Positions 39,669 to 50,632 of a stretch of DNA of 64,000 nt are shown piece after piece. The notes beneath the pieces were generated by a model. The model was not told where the DNA came from. It searched no databases and was given only the letters and a program-made list of their open reading frames with translations. The translations under genes were made by a program, and so were the position numbers. Positions within the stretch are counted from its first letter, which is position 1. Every line of letters begins with the position of its first letter. Origin of the DNA: Rhynchopus sp. YZ270_cl-10 (taxonomy: Eukaryota > Euglenozoa > Diplonemea > Diplonemida > Diplonemidae); the NCBI GenBank assembly GCA_964035575.1, contig OZ037835.1:1968501-2032500 (forward strand), written 5' to 3'.

Positions 39669-41111
39669 ATGCCGAAGCGACACGCAGACAGCACGCAGGA
39701 CGAGAACCCACGAAAGAGAAGACAGACTTCTGCAGACGAGGCCTTCGTGGAGGCTGCCAGGAACGGCGACACGACTTCCGTGCGGGCGTTCCTTGAGAAA
39801 TTCAACCCAGACAGAAAGAAAGTGTCCTTCGATGCTGTGCACGAGGCATGCAGAGGGAACCACGATGAATGCCTCACACTGCTTCTTCCGTATGTTGAGA
39901 CAACGCAGATGGGCTTTGGGATCCTGCTGAGTGAGTGTGTCCACGCAGACCACGTTGCGTGCACGGAGGTCCTCTTGCAGCATTGGAAGTCCGTCTGCAA
40001 AAACGTGGCGTTTGTCAGGCACGAGTCCCAACACAGCGCAGGTCAGTCAGCGAGTATCTTTCCGGCCATGTGGTCAGACCCTGCAGTGTGTCGTGTCTTG
40101 ATTAATGCAGGGGCAGACTTACATACAAAAAACGAGATGCGAGTTTCGCCTCTGCACTATGCTTGCGCTTCAGGAGCACTTGACGTTGTGAAGATGTTGG
40201 TTGAAGCAGGTGCGGGAGTGCGTACCACTATAAAGGACGAAGAGTACACGTGTCTTGACTTTGCGGCAAATCATGGACACACCGAGACTGTGCGCTATCT
40301 TGTGGGCTTGCCAGATGTGGATGTGAATCACCGAAATGCTGCCAACTACACTGCGTTGTACTATGCGGTGGAGGATAAGCACACAGACGTGGTGCAGGTG
40401 CTGATTGATGCAGGTGCAGACATAGAGACAAAGAACAACGACGGAAATTCGCCTCTGCACGTTGCTTGTGTATCAGGATCACTTGACATGGTGAAGATGT
40501 TGGTCAGAGCAGGTGCGGGAGTGCGTGTCACAAATAATACATACGACACGTGTCTTATCCAAACGGCATGTTTTGGGGACATCGAGACTGTGCGCTATCT
40601 TGTGACCTTGCCAGAAGTTGATGTGAATCACCGTGGGTGTGGCAACTACGCTACGTTGCACTACCCTGTGATGAATGAGGAAACAGACATGATGCAGGTG
40701 CTGATTGATGCAGGTGCAGACGTCGACACACAGAGGAACGACGGATATACGCCTCTGCACTCTGCTTGCGCTGAAGGATCACTTGACGTTGTGAATATGT
40801 TGGTTGAAGCAGGTGCGGGAGTGCGCGTCACTGACAATGATGGGTGCACGTGTCTTATCCGTGCGGCACGTTGTGGACACACCGAGACTGTGCGCTATCT
40901 TGTGGGCTTGCCAGATGTGGAACTGAATCACCGTGACACTGTTAAGAACTACACTGCGTTGCAGTATGCGGTGGAGGAAAAGCACACAGACGTTGCACAG
41001 GTGCTGCTTGATGCATTGTACTTGCAGCTTGAACAACAACAGCAACAACAGGCCGTGCTCCTGAGGCTCCTGGAGAAGGAGAAGCAACGCTCGCAGCAGC
41101 GGCAGCAGTGA
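39669..41111 (+). CDS. Ankyrin-repeat protein, family copy 9, three super-repeats, tail I
   Basis: 480 aa. N-terminus MPKRHADSTQDENPRKRRQT; N-terminal domain to about residue 115; hypervariable segment at 116-131 (RHESQHSAGQSASIF); PAMWSDP; then three A-B-C units. The first A repeat ends TTIKDEE, two residues longer than usual; the second B repeat has NNTYDTCL. The third unit contains MNEETDMMQVLIDAGADVDTQRN, also found in copies 11 and 12, which marks exchange between neighbouring copies. Tail LQLEQ with a six-Gln run and coil. Confidence 0.9.
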   Translation: MPKRHADSTQDENPRKRRQTSADEAFVEAARNGDTTSVRAFLEKFNPDRKKVSFDAVHEACRGNHDECLTLLLPYVETTQMGFGILLSECVHADHVACTEVLLQHWKSVCKNVAFVRHESQHSAGQSASIFPAMWSDPAVCRVLINAGADLHTKNEMRVSPLHYACASGALDVVKMLVEAGAGVRTTIKDEEYTCLDFAANHGHTETVRYLVGLPDVDVNHRNAANYTALYYAVEDKHTDVVQVLIDAGADIETKNNDGNSPLHVACVSGSLDMVKMLVRAGAGVRVTNNTYDTCLIQTACFGDIETVRYLVTLPEVDVNHRGCGNYATLHYPVMNEETDMMQVLIDAGADVDTQRNDGYTPLHSACAEGSLDVVNMLVEAGAGVRVTDNDGCTCLIRAARCGHTETVRYLVGLPDVELNHRDTVKNYTALQYAVEEKHTDVAQVLLDALYLQLEQQQQQQAVLLRLLEKEKQRSQQRQQ

Positions 41112-42953
41112 CCGTGCTGCCCCCGCCTCCCCTCTGCCCACTGCAGTGCACCCGCACACACCGCTCCCGAGCACTCTGGTGATGTGTGTGTACACAACAG
41201 TACGCAGCAAAGTCCCGGCTCTCCAAGGTCTTGTCTAAGATGAGAACCGCCACTGATGTTCGGCCCGCCCTTTTGTTCGGCGGTACCTTTGTCATCTGTG
41301 GCGGTATCTTAACCCTAGGTAAGGGTCTGGTTCAGGTGGGTAGGGGGATCAGTTCCCACGTAAAAAGTGAGGATGCTGCAGAATGTTCCTCTCCCCCACT
41401 ACATGAGCACACTCGATGAGACATTTGGTCTGGGAGGGTTTGGGGTTTGGGGTTTTCTTTGAGTTCAATATTGTTGAATGTGCACTGTCTGAGGAAGCGT
41501 TCCAACTTTTCAATCTCTCCCCTCATTTTTCCGTTTGCCACTTTTCCTACCCCCCGTTTGTAGAATCAACAGAGCGTACGTCAAGAGTTTGATCTTGAAA
41601 CATCAGTAAGCATGGTCCCCAGGTGCCTAAAATACTCATCATAACGAAGTGAATGAAAAGTTACCTGAATTTAAGTCGTGCCTAAGAAAAGAACCGCCAT
41701 CGACTTCTGATCCGTCACTTTGTCGGCGGGACTTTTGCAGGTTTTCGAAAGACGATGCAAATGGTGGCGGAAAATGAACGAATATTTGACAAGAGAACAG
41801 AGTAAAAAAGGCATAAAAAATAACAACAATTTCCTTCCCACCCCCTCCCTGAAGCCCTTTCCTTTCCCCCTCTCCCCCAGTAGACCCAAAACCCTGTTTG
41901 TAGAATACGGCAACCCCCTCCACGTGTATGTTTTTTATTAGGACAAATACTTTGTACATGCGTATGACGTGGGTAGCGTACCAACTAAACAAAAGATGAA
42001 AGGGGTTTTTATTATTTGTCATTGCGTTCTGCACATTCCTTCTGCAAAGAAGCTGTCCACTGAATACCGTATCAACAACCCATCGCTATCACTCTGCACC
42101 TGCGGAATCGCCTGCAGTACAACACTCCCCACAGGGGTTTTATAGCTTCCTTCGCACTCCCCACCCCCTCCCTGAAGCCCTTTCCTTTCCCCCTCTCCCC
42201 CAGTAGACCCGAAACCCTGTTTGTAAACGGTGAGTAATACCGTGCAGTAGCACCCCCGCAAAGTGGTGATTGAGATCATACAGTGTGGAGCTCATCTTCG
42301 GGGGAGGGGTACAGGATAATGTGATCAGGGCTTTTTAAAATAGGAGGGGGAGGAAAACAGCGTTTTAGTAGAAATCTTGGGTAATCCAAGTGACCCTAAC
42401 AGTATGTTTTTGCCATTGCTTTCTGCGTATTCAAAGATGCCGTCCACCAACAGACACTCTTTTCCACCATTGTGTTTCAAAAGTGCTCTGGGGTGAGGAA
42501 GCGTTCCAACTCTTTAACCTCTCCCCCACCTTTTCCCGCGATTTTTACCCCCCCGGTTTTTTAGAATCAACAGAGAGTTACGTTGAGACCTCAAATAGCC
42601 TTGCTTTGCACTCTCCTCAATTCTGTCTCAATCTCTGTTGCCTTTTAAACAGAAGTGGAACCTTATGACTGACGTGAGCGCGGTTACTGGTGTGGGTGAT
42701 GAGGTGTTGTGTTGAGGACACCTGTGCACTTGATGCTGTGCGATAACGGTGACCAAGCACGAGAGGCGTGAGGTTCATCTTCCATATTTCTTTCCGGTAC
42801 AACCGGTCACATACAACTTACACTGTCACAAGCGGGCTGTTGTATTTCAAACTTAAGGTAACAATCACTGTGCTGCATTAACTCTCCTCACCCACAACTT
42901 CTGCACAAAATGAAACCAACACAACAGGCACAACAACAAAACACAAACACACA
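41112..42953. other. Intergenic between copies 9 and 10, two orphan leaders
   Basis: Shortened tail I flank (to about 41180), GAGAACCGCCACTG block (41235-41350; ATG 41240 opens a 59-aa frame with one membrane-helix-like stretch), GAGGAAGCGTTCC module (41495-41600), shared segment 41640-41765, then leader P copies at 41832-41937 and 42157-42228 that lead to no gene. 42263-42310 is an orphan scrap of tail I flank; 42263-42780 matches 22745-23290. A partial leader T lies at 42830. The orphan parts show that at least one ankyrin gene body was lost here. Confidence 0.6.
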
Positions 42954-44486
42954 ATGCCGAAGCGACACGCAGACAGCACGCAGGACGAGAACCCACCAAA
43001 GAGAAGACAGCTTTCTGCAGACAAGGCCTTCGTGGAGGCTGCCAGGAACGGCGACACGACTGCCGTGCGGGCGTTCCTTGAGAAGTTCAACCCAGATGGA
43101 AAGAAAGTGTCCTTCGATGCTGCGCACGAGGCATGCAGAGGGAACCACGATGAATGCCTCACACTGCTTCTTCCGTATGTTGAGACAACGCAGATGGGCT
43201 TTGGGATTCTGCTGAGTGAGTGTGTCCACGCAGGCCACGTTGCGTGCACGGAGGTCCTCTTGCAGCATTGGAAGTCCGTCTGCAACAACGTGGCGTTTGT
43301 CAGGCACGAATCCAAACACAGTGCTGATGCGTATGATGACTGTCCGGCCATGTGGTCAGACCCTGCAGTGTGTCGTGTCTTGATTGATGCAGGGGCAGAC
43401 GTAAATACAAAGGAGGAGTACGGAAGTTCGCCTTTGCACTCTGCTTCTGAATCAGGATCACTTGACGTTGTGAAGATGTTGGTTGAAGCAGGTGCGGAAG
43501 TGCGTGCCACAGATGAAGATGGAGACACGTGTCTTATCCGTGCGGCATGTTCTGGACACATCGAGATTGTGCGCTATCTTGTGGGCTTGCTTCAGGTTGA
43601 AGTGAACCACCAAAACGATGAAGGCTTCACTGCGTTGCACTATCCTGTGGAGCACACAGACGTGATGCAGGTGTTGATTGATGCAGGTGCAGACATCGAC
43701 ACAAAGAACAATGACGGACGTTCGCCTCTGCAGTGGGCTTGCCTGACTGGAGAACTCGAAGTTGTGAAGATGTTTATCAGAGCAGGTGCGGGGGTGTGCG
43801 TCACAGACGTGGCAGGATGCGACTGTCTTGCGCATGCGACGTATAAAGGACACAGCGAGATTGTGCGCTATCTTTTGTGCTTGCCAGAGGTGGATGTGAA
43901 TCACCGAAATGCTGCCAACAACACTGCGTTGGTGTTTTGGAAGCATGCAGACGTGGTGCAGGTGCTGATTGATGCAGGTGCAGACATTGAAATGAATGAT
44001 AACGACGGACGTTCGCCTCTCCATACTGCTTGCCTGACTGGAGAACTCGAAGTTGTGAAGATGTTGGTCAGAGCAGGCGCGGGAGTGCGTGCCACAGATA
44101 ATGATGGATGCACGTGTCTTATGCTTGCGGCGTGGTTTGGACGCACCGAGACTGTGCGCTATCTTGTGGGAGTGCCAGAGGTGGATGTGAATTTCCAGTC
44201 AGCAGCAGATGCTTACAACCACACTGCGTTGCACTTAGCTGCGAATATGAAGCACACAGATGCGGTGCAGGTGCTGATTGATGCAGGTGCAGACATTGAC
44301 ACAAAGAACAACGAGGGACGTTCACCTCTGCACTCTGCTTGCGCTTCAGGATCACTTGACGTTGTGAAGATCTTGGTCAGAGCAGGTGCGGGAGTGCGTG
44401 TCGCAGACGATGCAGGTGCGCAGGTGCTGATTGATGTATTGTACTTGGAGCTTGAGGCAGCAAACTCTCGTGCCTCGCGAATGTGA
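42954..44486 (+). CDS. Ankyrin-repeat protein, family copy 10, tail II
   Basis: 510 aa. MPKRHADSTQDENPPKRRQ weakens the second basic cluster (PKRR for RKRR). Hypervariable segment RHESKHSADAYDDC. Three A-B-C units plus a fourth A repeat that runs directly into the tail (RVADDAGAQVLIDVLYLELE), the last B repeat being deleted; the same deletion is present in copy 15. Two C repeats are short (YPVEHTDVMQV, FWKHADVVQV). VLACL-type A repeats LTGELEVVKM occur twice. Tail II ends EAANSRASRM. Confidence 0.9.
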   Translation: MPKRHADSTQDENPPKRRQLSADKAFVEAARNGDTTAVRAFLEKFNPDGKKVSFDAAHEACRGNHDECLTLLLPYVETTQMGFGILLSECVHAGHVACTEVLLQHWKSVCNNVAFVRHESKHSADAYDDCPAMWSDPAVCRVLIDAGADVNTKEEYGSSPLHSASESGSLDVVKMLVEAGAEVRATDEDGDTCLIRAACSGHIEIVRYLVGLLQVEVNHQNDEGFTALHYPVEHTDVMQVLIDAGADIDTKNNDGRSPLQWACLTGELEVVKMFIRAGAGVCVTDVAGCDCLAHATYKGHSEIVRYLLCLPEVDVNHRNAANNTALVFWKHADVVQVLIDAGADIEMNDNDGRSPLHTACLTGELEVVKMLVRAGAGVRATDNDGCTCLMLAAWFGRTETVRYLVGVPEVDVNFQSAADAYNHTALHLAANMKHTDAVQVLIDAGADIDTKNNEGRSPLHSACASGSLDVVKILVRAGAGVRVADDAGAQVLIDVLYLELEAANSRASRM

Positions 44487-45227
44487 CCTCCCAGCTGTGT
44501 GTTAGCTGCGTTGGAGGTGGTGGGGTGTTTCAGTTGCAAGGTGGCACAGGACGAGAGGCTTTCATCTTACGAAGGATTCTTCTTCATCTGGACGACGTGC
44601 TTTAGTTCACTGCGTTTGTGCCCCTTTTTTATCGGAAAGAAGCAGTGCACCTAGCCACTCTTGAAATCCATATCTTCTCTGCAGAAGCCCTGCATTTAGA
44701 GCGTTTCAAAGGAGCTTTTGAAGCGGCCCAGACCCACATCATAAGGCTTGCGTTATGAGTGGGAAGGGGCAAGATGGAGAAGGGGGGGCACCACAGAGTC
44801 AATGGATGCAAGGTTGGATGAAGCATACTCAGTCGGAAGAGGTTTTTATTTTTGCTTTCTCGCAAGCGCCACTGCCACACACCAAGCAGAGGGCATGACC
44901 GTAGGAAAGGCACGCTGAGGCGGTCTTCACTGCTGAATGTGAAGTTGTGTATCAGATCAGCAAAACAGCAAACGATGAATAAAGACACAAGGCGTGGGTT
45001 AGGCCTAAAACAGCTTCCTTCGCACTCCCCACCCCCTCCCTGAAGCCCTTTCCTTTCCCCCTCCCCCAGTCCCCTCCACGTGTACGTTTTTGTCATTGCG
45101 TTCTGCACATTCCTTCTGCAAAGAAGCTGTCCACTGAATACCGTATCAACAACCCATCGCTATCACTCTGCACCTGCGGAATCGCCCCAAAAAAACAACA
45201 GACACAACAACAATACACAAACACACA
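44487..45227. other. Intergenic between copies 10 and 11
   Basis: 44490-44865 is nearly identical to 56040-56385 (tail II flank, then GCAGTGCACCTAGCCACTC through GGAAGAGGTTTTT). 44910-45010 is the GCACGCTGAGGCGG segment. Leader P at 45016-45115 lacks its middle, including TAGACCCAAAACCCTG, so that element is dispensable or the gene is altered in expression. Confidence 0.55.
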
Positions 45228-46682
45228 ATGCCGAAGCGACACGCAGACAGCACGCAGGACAAGAACCCACGAAAGAGAAGACAGCTTTCTGCAGACAAGG
45301 ACTTCGTGGAGGCTGCCAGGAACGGCGACACGACTGCCGTGCGGGCGTTCCTTGAGAAGTTCAACCCAGACAGAAAGAAAGTGGCCTTCGATGCTGCGCA
45401 CGAGGCATGCAGAGGGAACCACGATGAATGCCTCACACTGCTTCTTCCGTATGTTGAGACAACGCAGATGGGCTTTGGGATTCTGCTGAGTGAGTGTGTC
45501 CACGCAGACCACGTTGCGTGCACGGAGGTCCTCTTGCAGCATTGGAAGTCCGTCTGCAAGAACGTGGCGTTTGTCCCTCGCGAGTCCATACACAGCACAG
45601 GTCAGTCATCGGGTGTCTTTCCGGCCATGTGGTCAGACCCTGCAGTGTGTCGTGTCTTGATTGATGCAGGGGCAGACTTACATATCAAGAACGAGATGCG
45701 ACTTTTGCCTCTGCACACTCCATGCGCTTCAGGAGCACTTGACGTTGTGAAGATGTTGGTTGAAGCAGGTGCGAGAGTGCGTGCCGCAGACGATGAAAGG
45801 CACACGTGTCTTATCACTGCGGCATGTCGTGGACACACCGACATTGTGCGCTATCTTGTGGGCTTGCCAGAGGTGGATGTGAATCACCAGTATGACGACT
45901 GCACTGTGTTGCACTTTGCGGTGCGGCACACAGACATGGTTCATGTGCTGATTGATGAAGGTGCAGACGTCGACGCACAGGACAACGAGGGAAGTTCGCC
46001 TCTGCACTATGCTTGTGAATTAGGAGTACTTCCTGTTGTGAAGATATTGGTCAGAGCAGGTGCGGGAGTGCGTGCCACAGACAATGATGGATGCACGTGT
46101 CTTCACACTGCGACATGTTCTGGGGAGACCGAGATTGTGCGCTATCTTTTGGGCTTGCCAGAAGTTGATGTGAATCACCGCGGGGCTGACAACTACACTG
46201 CGTTGCAGTATGCTGTGGTCAATGAGGAAACCGCCATCATGCAGGTGCTGATTGATGCAGGTGCAGACATCGACACACAGAGGAACGACGGATATACGCC
46301 TCTGCATTCTGCTTGCGTTTTCAGAGCACCTTACGTTGTGCTTGACATTGTTAAGATGTTGGTCCGAGCAGGTGCGGGAGTGCGTGCCACAGACAACGAA
46401 GGATGCACGTGTCTTATCCGTGCGGCACGTTGTGGACACACCGAGACTGTGCGCTATCTTGTGGGCTTGCCAGACGTGGATATGAACCACCGAGACACTG
46501 TTAAGAACTACACTGCCTTGCAGTATGCGGTGGAGGAAAATCAGAAAGAAGTTGCACAGGTGCTGATTGATGCATTGTACTTGCAGTTTGAACAGCAACA
46601 GCAAGAGCAGCAACAGCAACAGGCCGTGCTCCTGAGGCTCCTGGAGAAGGAGAAGCAACGCTCGCAGCAACGTCAGCAGTGA
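45228..46682 (+). CDS. Ankyrin-repeat protein, family copy 11, three super-repeats, tail I
   Basis: 484 aa. Hypervariable segment PRESIHSTGQSSGVF, close to that of copy 3. N-terminus has DKNPRKRR in place of DENPRKRR, keeping the bipartite signal. The third A repeat has an insertion (SACVFRAPYVVLDIVKM). A short C repeat (FAVRHTDMVHVLIDEGADVD) is in unit one. Tail I with mixed Gln/Glu run. The tail and 3' flank combine with leader P, an arrangement also seen in copies 6 and 9. Confidence 0.9.
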   Translation: MPKRHADSTQDKNPRKRRQLSADKDFVEAARNGDTTAVRAFLEKFNPDRKKVAFDAAHEACRGNHDECLTLLLPYVETTQMGFGILLSECVHADHVACTEVLLQHWKSVCKNVAFVPRESIHSTGQSSGVFPAMWSDPAVCRVLIDAGADLHIKNEMRLLPLHTPCASGALDVVKMLVEAGARVRAADDERHTCLITAACRGHTDIVRYLVGLPEVDVNHQYDDCTVLHFAVRHTDMVHVLIDEGADVDAQDNEGSSPLHYACELGVLPVVKILVRAGAGVRATDNDGCTCLHTATCSGETEIVRYLLGLPEVDVNHRGADNYTALQYAVVNEETAIMQVLIDAGADIDTQRNDGYTPLHSACVFRAPYVVLDIVKMLVRAGAGVRATDNEGCTCLIRAARCGHTETVRYLVGLPDVDMNHRDTVKNYTALQYAVEENQKEVAQVLIDALYLQFEQQQQEQQQQQAVLLRLLEKEKQRSQQRQQ

Positions 46683-47450
46683 CCGTGCTGCCGCCGCCTC
46701 CCCTCTGCCCGCTGCAGTGCACCCGCACACACCGCTCCCGAGCACTCTGGTGATGGGCGTGTCCTCAGCCTCTACACCACAGTACGTAGCAAAGTCCCGG
46801 CTCTCTTAGGTCTTGTCTAAGATGAGAACCGCCACTGATGTTCGTCCCGCCCTTTTGTTCGGCGGTACCTTTGTCATCTGTGGCGGTATCTTACCTTAGG
46901 TAAGGGTCTGGTTCAGGTGAGTAGGGAGATCTCATCGAAGCGCCATCGACTTCTTATCCATCATTTTGTCGGCGGGACTTTTGCTACTTCTTTAGCTACT
47001 GTAGTGCAACCAGGTTCGAAAGAAGATGGAAATGGTGTTGTGTTTCAAAAGTGTTCAAATACATCCCCTTTGTGTGCTCTGGGGTGAGGAAGCGTTCCAA
47101 CTCTTTAACCTCTCCCCCACCTTTTCCCGCGATTTTTACCCCCAGGTACTGATGTTTTCTATGTTGCAGGGTCACCCCTGAGTTGGTCCTGTGTTTAAAG
47201 CCGAACGTCATTTTTCAACCCAAACTTTGATCGTTTCTGTTCAGAACACGTGTCGGTAGCCGTCCACTGAATATCAATAGCCGATCGCTATCACTCTGCA
47301 CCTGCGGAATCGCCTGCAAAAACAAAGTGTCGTATTCCGTTCCCTCACAGGGTGTGTTGTATGTGTGTTCTTCGTCCTCTCTCCTCACCCACAACCTCTG
47401 CACAAAAAGAAACCAACACAAAAGACACAGAAACAATACACAAACACACA
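46683..47450. other. Intergenic between copies 11 and 12
   Basis: Shortened tail I flank (to 46748), the GAGAACCGCC block (46822-46940, here with a 2-base loss that breaks its frame), shared segment (46940-47035), and the GAGGAAGCGTTCC module (47088-47145). 47230-47320 resembles the stretch before copies 11, 13, 14 and 16 (CTATCACTCTGCACCTGCGGAATCGC). Partial leader T from 47345. Confidence 0.5.
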
Positions 47451-48827
47451 ATGCCGAAGCGACACGCAGACAGCACGCAGGACGAGAATCCACGAAAGAG
47501 AAGACAGCTTTCTGCAGACGAGGTCTTCGTGGAGGCTGCCAGGAACGGCGACACGACTGCCGTGCGGGCGTTCCTTGAGAAGTTCAACCCAGATGGAAAG
47601 AAAGTGTCCTTCGATGCTGCGCACGAGGCATGCAGAGGGAACCACGATGAATGCCTCACACTGCTTCTTCCGTATGTTGAGACAACGCAGATGGGCTTTG
47701 GGATCCTGCTGAGTGAGTGTGTCCACGCAGACCACGTTGCGTGCACGGAGGTCCTCTTGCAGCATTGGAAGTCTGTCTGCAACAAAGTGGCGTTTGTCAG
47801 GCACGAGTCCAAGCGCAACGCACGTAGGTCAGCGTATGCTTGTCCGGCCATGTGGTCAGACCCTGCAGTGTGTCGTGTCTTGATTGATGCAGGGGCAGAC
47901 TTACATACAAAAAACGAGATGCGACTTTCGCCTCTGCACTCTGCTTGCGATTCAGGAGCACTTGACGTTGTGAAGATGTTGGTTGAAGCAGGTGCGGGAG
48001 TGCGTGACACCTCAAATGACCAAGGGCACACGTGTCTTTTCCGTGCGGCACGCCAAAGACACACCGACATTGTTCGCTATCTTGTGGGCTTGCCTGAGGT
48101 GGATGTGAATCACCGAGACACTAGCAACCACACTGCGTTGCACTATGCGGTGGGGAACGAGGCAGACGTGCTGCAGGTGTTGATTGATGCAGGTGCAGAC
48201 ATCGACGCACAGAGCATCGTCGGTTATTCGTCTCTGCACTATGCTTGTGAATCAGGAGAACTTGACGTTGTGAAGATGTTGGTCAGAGCAGGTGCGGGAG
48301 TGCGTGCCACTGATGACGAAGGGTTCACGTGTCTTCACTTTGCGGTATGTCATGGACACACCGACATTGTGCGCTATCTTGTGGGCTTGCCAGAGGTGGA
48401 TGTGAATCACCAAAATGTTACCAATAACACTGCGTTGCACTACCCTGTGATGAATGAGGATACAGACATGATGCAGGTGCTGATTGATGCAGGTGCAGAC
48501 GTCGACACACAAAGGAACGACGGATATACGCCTCTGCATTCTGCTTGTGCTTCAGGATCACTTGATGTTGTGAAAATGTTGGTTGAAGCAGGTGCGGGAG
48601 TGCGTACCACAGCGAATGGTGGGTGCACGTGTCTTATCCTTGCGGCACGTTTTGGACACACCGAGACTGTGCGCTATCTTGTGGGCTTGCCAGAGGTGGA
48701 ACTGAATCACCGTGACACTATATATAACTACACTGCGTTGCAGTATGCAGTGGAAGAAGATCACAAAGACATTGCACAGGTGCTGCGTGACGTATTGTAC
48801 TTGCAGTTCGAACAGCATCACGTCTAA
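47451..48827 (+). CDS. Ankyrin-repeat protein, family copy 12, tail replaced
   Basis: 458 aa. Hypervariable segment RHESKRNARRSAYAC is identical to copy 6. Three A-B-C units, the third with MNEDTDMMQVLIDAGADVDTQRN as in copy 9. The frame ends LYLQFEQHHV: after the first residues of tail I the gene joins directly to the GAGAACCGCCACTG block (48829 on), so the Gln run, coil and usual 3' flank are missing. This looks like a deletion fusing tail to the downstream module. The rest of the protein is complete and probably folds. Confidence 0.87.
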   Translation: MPKRHADSTQDENPRKRRQLSADEVFVEAARNGDTTAVRAFLEKFNPDGKKVSFDAAHEACRGNHDECLTLLLPYVETTQMGFGILLSECVHADHVACTEVLLQHWKSVCNKVAFVRHESKRNARRSAYACPAMWSDPAVCRVLIDAGADLHTKNEMRLSPLHSACDSGALDVVKMLVEAGAGVRDTSNDQGHTCLFRAARQRHTDIVRYLVGLPEVDVNHRDTSNHTALHYAVGNEADVLQVLIDAGADIDAQSIVGYSSLHYACESGELDVVKMLVRAGAGVRATDDEGFTCLHFAVCHGHTDIVRYLVGLPEVDVNHQNVTNNTALHYPVMNEDTDMMQVLIDAGADVDTQRNDGYTPLHSACASGSLDVVKMLVEAGAGVRTTANGGCTCLILAARFGHTETVRYLVGLPEVELNHRDTIYNYTALQYAVEEDHKDIAQVLRDVLYLQFEQHHV

Positions 48828-49500
48828 AATAAGAACCGCCACTGATGTTCGGCCCGCCCTTTTGTTCGGTGGTACCTTTGTCATCTGTGGCGGTATCTTA
48901 ACCAGAGGTAAGGGTCTGGTTCAGTTGGGTAGGGGGATCAGTTCCCACGTAAAAAGTGAGGATGCTGCACAATGTTTTACTTTTTATGATTACATGCAAT
49001 GCTAAAAGGAAATTGAACACCGTACCCTACTCCCATCCTTTTTCCATTTTTTTAATCCGGGGCGGGTTGGAGTAGAGCCACATTTCACCGACAGGTCGAG
49101 GTGTGTGCGTTTCAGCACAACCTCTCCCCTCTGATCTGGGGTGAGGAAGACTTTTCCACCTCTTCAATCTCCGTGGTTACTGGTGTGGGTGATTAGGTGT
49201 TGTGTTGAGGAGACCAACAATGGTGACTAAGCACGAGAGGCGTGAGGTTCATCTTATAAACATTTTCCTTCAGATCTTAACCTCTAAATGGGTGTAGGAC
49301 TGCATGGTTGGGTCCAGCCTGGTACACTGTCACGAGTGGTTTGTTGTATTTCAAGTCAATTTCTGTTTGAGGAGACAAGACACATGGGATCACGGTGTGA
49401 CACGCTGATGCGGTCTTCACTGCAGAATGTGAAGTTGTTCATCAGATGCGATCTGCAAAACAGCAAACGACGAATAAAAGACACAAGGCGTGGGTTAGGC
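48828..49500. other. Intergenic with an inverted partner at 53.5 kb
   Basis: GAGAACCGCC block (48830-48960), here without the ATG. 48978-49125 (GATTACATGCAATGCTAAAAGG through TGTGTGCGTTTC) is the reverse complement of sequence at 53455-53670. A GAGGAAG module follows (49140), then a partial match to 23190-23370 and the GCACGCTGAGGCGG-like segment up to the TSD of the next transposon. Confidence 0.55.
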
Positions 49501-49508
49501 CTAAAACA

Positions 49509-50624
49509 TAAGGGTCCCCCTTTTCAGCTTTTGAAATAATAAAAGACATAAAAGACATAAAAGACGTTAAAAGACGTTAAAAGACATAACAGACATAAAA
49601 GACATGTTAAAAGACATGTAGTACACTTCCGGCTGTGCCTTGCTGTTGGCCTGAATGACACGGCTGCTGCATACCCCCTCGTCCGTGAGGAAGTGACCCA
49701 ACTCAGCAAGAACGCCTTCGTGGTCCTCCTCCTTGAACAACTCGTAACGGCTGTCTCTGGCTTTGCCAGCAGGTCTGTCTGTTACCCTGTTAGAACACCA
49801 GGATGTGGGCCTGAAGCGCAGGCTTTGCCTTCTCGTTCATGTCTGACTCGAACGCGTACGTCGTCGCCAACACCACTGTGTCATTTCCCAGGTACTGCTT
49901 GTTGTCTCTGTCTTGAACCACGGTAAGAAGTGTCACTTCGAGACACTTCTTACCGTGGTTTGGGTTGAAACTGGTGGTTTCTGGTGAATAACGCCGGTTT
50001 TTCCCACAGAACCCTTAATAAACGCACGTTTCTAAGGCATTTTACACCAAAACTCGCTGCACGAAAATAGGAGTTAAGTTGAATTCTAAACACCTCGATT
50101 TTTGGCCCAATCTTTCCAACGCCGAAAAAATCTTACACTTTGGTGCCTTTGCGTAAGTCGATTTTTAGTGGACCATATATGGGCGAAGGGGTGAGGGGAC
50201 GATAGCGGAAGCAATTTAGTTTTGCGAATCCTTCACAAACTCTCTGCCTCGTGGCGTTGATGAGCACAAATGAACGGAACTCAACGAACCGAACCGATCT
50301 GAACGCATCGTAAGCTAGATAAAACACGTGCGTGGTAACAAACGCAACACTGTGCATAGGTTTTTTTGGTCGTTTTTGCCCACAAACGACCTGTGTGGCC
50401 ACACATGGTCCTGACACCCCAGAAGCGCGTTTCCCAGCCCACATAGCCAGGTATGGACCCAAAAAAAAACCACCCAAAAAGGTGAAAATCCCGGTTTTAC
50501 AAACGCTGCATGTCTTTTATGTGTCTTTTATGTCTTTTAAGCGAAAAAGTGGGATTTTAAAAGACGATAAAAGACATAAAAGACGTCTTTTAAAAGACAT
50601 GTTAAAAGACAAGGGGGACCCTTA
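49509..50624. mobile_element. hAT-like non-autonomous DNA transposon 3
   Basis: Perfect 8-bp target duplication CTAAAACA at 49501-49508 and 50625-50632; the empty site is seen at 45003 (GGCCTAAAACAGCTTCC). Terminal inverted repeats TAAGGGTCCCCCTT, 14 bp perfect, matching the hAT end pattern YARNG. Both ends carry subterminal AAAAGACAT/ATGTCTTTT repeats, as expected for transposase binding. 1116 bp without a transposase-like frame. 50395-50480 is similar, in inverted orientation, to 57255-57340 in transposon 4. It lies inside the leader region of ankyrin copy 13. Confidence 0.9.
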
Positions 50625-50632
50625 CTAAAACA

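Noticed and set aside
49509-50624. Transposase genes inside the hAT-like elements
   Set aside because: The longest frames (about 115 codons) have no hAT catalytic or dimerisation motifs; all four elements appear non-autonomous.
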